From positions 1 through 6,556 of the forward strand of contig JAUVPY010000165.1 of assembly GCA_030598425.1 (NCBI GenBank): a stretch of DNA of 6,556 nt, in the 5' to 3' direction. This DNA is from Anaerolineae bacterium. GTDB taxonomy: Bacteria; Chloroflexota; Anaerolineae; 4572-78; NAK82. Positions 6,036-6,556 of the stretch are shown here, in pieces. The notes under the pieces were generated by a model that saw only the letters and a list, made by a program, of their open reading frames with translations, did no database searches and was not told the origin of the DNA. The position numbers and the translations under genes were made by a program. How positions within the stretch are numbered: the first letter of the stretch is position 1; each line of letters opens with the position of its first letter.

Positions 6036-6441
6036 TCGGATATACGCTGAACTGGATCGTCAGGGTGATGCCATCGCCAATGACGAGCAAGCCATTGTGA
6101 TTGGCTACTACCTGCATAATCTTTACAATGCCTTTGAAAGCATATTTCAGCGCGTAGCAGAGACGTTTGAAAACGACATTACCAATAGCAGCCGATGGCA
6201 CGCTCTACTGCTGAGGCGAATGACGCTGGACATTGAGGATATTCGACCCAGACTGCTCAGTGACGAGGCATATCAGTGCTTGGACGAGCTACGAAGGTTT
6301 CGGCATCTATTCCGGAGCATGTATACGTCTGATCTGGATGTCGAACGAATGAGACTTGTTTTGCAAAAGGCACGTCGGCTGGAGATCCTCTATCACGCCG
6401 AAATAGAGCGTTTTTTAGGCTATTTGGATGAACTGGGATAA
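5977..6441 (+). CDS. HepT-like HEPN protein, probable RNase toxin partner
   Basis: This 154-residue, mostly helical protein has no membrane segments. I recognise features of a HepT-like HEPN family usually found downstream of MNT genes: LHNLYNAFESIFQRVAE (46-62), WHALLLRRM (74-82), and RRFRHLFRSMYTSDLD (106-121). The last holds the candidate catalytic region R106, R109, H110, R113 and Y116. Spacing is R-x3-H counted from R106, not the classic R-x4-6-H, which I believe is normal for this subfamily. In studied MntA-HepT pairs the HEPN protein is an RNase controlled by AMPylation of a tyrosine; whether Y116 serves so here is unknown. Start ATG 5977 lies inside the nucleotidyltransferase gene (59-base overlap), with GA/G-rich AGGAGAGGGG (5956-5965) upstream. 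Hand counts give about 49% GC over 360 bases, lower than sampled nuoCD lines (about 60%). Confidence 0.82.
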   Translation: MREKLLALKADINADLRAIDRIYAELDRQGDAIANDEQAIVIGYYLHNLYNAFESIFQRVAETFENDITNSSRWHALLLRRMTLDIEDIRPRLLSDEAYQCLDELRRFRHLFRSMYTSDLDVERMRLVLQKARRLEILYHAEIERFLGYLDELG

Positions 6442-6444
6442 CAC

Positions 6445-6556
6445 ATGAATCTGTTGGCGGAACACGTATTACTCAGACACCGAGATATACCCGATATCAA
6501 CCATATTGATGTCTATACTGCCAACGGGGGTTACGCAGCATTGCGTAAGGCCCTGA
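6445..6556 (+). CDS. nuoF: NADH-quinone oxidoreductase subunit F (NuoF), N-terminal start only
   Basis: The gene starts at ATG 6445 and runs off the right edge; 37 residues are visible. EHVLLRHRDIP near residues 6-16 and DVYTANGGYAALRKAL near 22-37 match the N-terminus of NuoF (51 kDa homologue), the FMN- and NADH-binding subunit that works with NuoE. The catalytic and cluster regions lie beyond the window. The start is only 3 bases after the stop of the HepT-like gene. The only ribosome-binding candidate is GGGA (6435-6438) inside that gene's end, so translation may depend on upstream ribosomes. Confidence 0.88.
   Translation, partial: MNLLAEHVLLRHRDIPDINHIDVYTANGGYAALRKAL

Noticed and set aside
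5587..6441. Possible direct repeats flanking the MNT/HEPN pair (GGGTGATAA at 5587, GGGATAA at 6435)
   Set aside because: The match is short and imperfect and includes stop codons of both genes; there are no terminal inverted repeats or transposase, so I do not call a mobile element or target duplication.

Overview
This window is a bacterial chromosome fragment with every supported gene on the + strand. Its core is the start of a respiratory complex I (NADH:quinone oxidoreductase) operon in the order nuoA, nuoB, nuoCD (fused), nuoE, a two-gene nucleotidyltransferase/HEPN pair, then the first codons of nuoF. A 5'-truncated PEP/pyruvate-binding (PPDK_N) protein and a TrmA/RlmD-type RNA uracil-5-methyltransferase lie upstream. 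The full nuo set with an N-module (E, F) and moderate GC fits a free-living respiring bacterium. Protein style and gene mix remind me of Chloroflexota (Anaerolineae-like), but that is a low-confidence inference and no marker here settles it.

Layout. Bases 2-916 hold the C-terminal 304 residues of the PPDK_N-type protein. It is followed after 9 bases by the methyltransferase (926-2173), so these two may share a transcript. A 133-base spacer carries a good sigma70-like promoter (TTGACA, 17-base spacer, extended -10) that would start transcription near 2254, just ahead of nuoA. nuoA (2307-2663) and nuoB (2678-3181) are tightly spaced. Spacers of 66 and 98 bases flank nuoCD (3248-4996). Both contain inverted repeats built on GTCAAC/GTTGAC and share the 9-mer CGTTGACCT. 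nuoE (5095-5592) overlaps the next gene by 4 bases.

The unusual part is 5589-6441. Between nuoE and nuoF, which are normally adjacent, sit a MNT-type nucleotidyltransferase and a HepT-like HEPN protein, the layout of a MntA/HepT-type toxin-antitoxin pair. They are joined to the operon without slack: a 4-base overlap with nuoE, a 59-base overlap with each other, and 3 bases before nuoF. Transcription and probably translation of the pair are therefore tied to complex I, and nuoF translation may depend on ribosomes finishing the HEPN gene.

How the genes work together. NuoA is a membrane subunit beside the quinone channel. NuoB (cluster N2) and NuoCD form the quinone-reducing connecting module. 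NuoE (2Fe-2S cluster N1a) and NuoF (FMN, NADH) begin the NADH-oxidising module. The embedded pair has no known role in complex I. It could be a passenger, a stabilising element that penalises loss of the operon, or a regulator.
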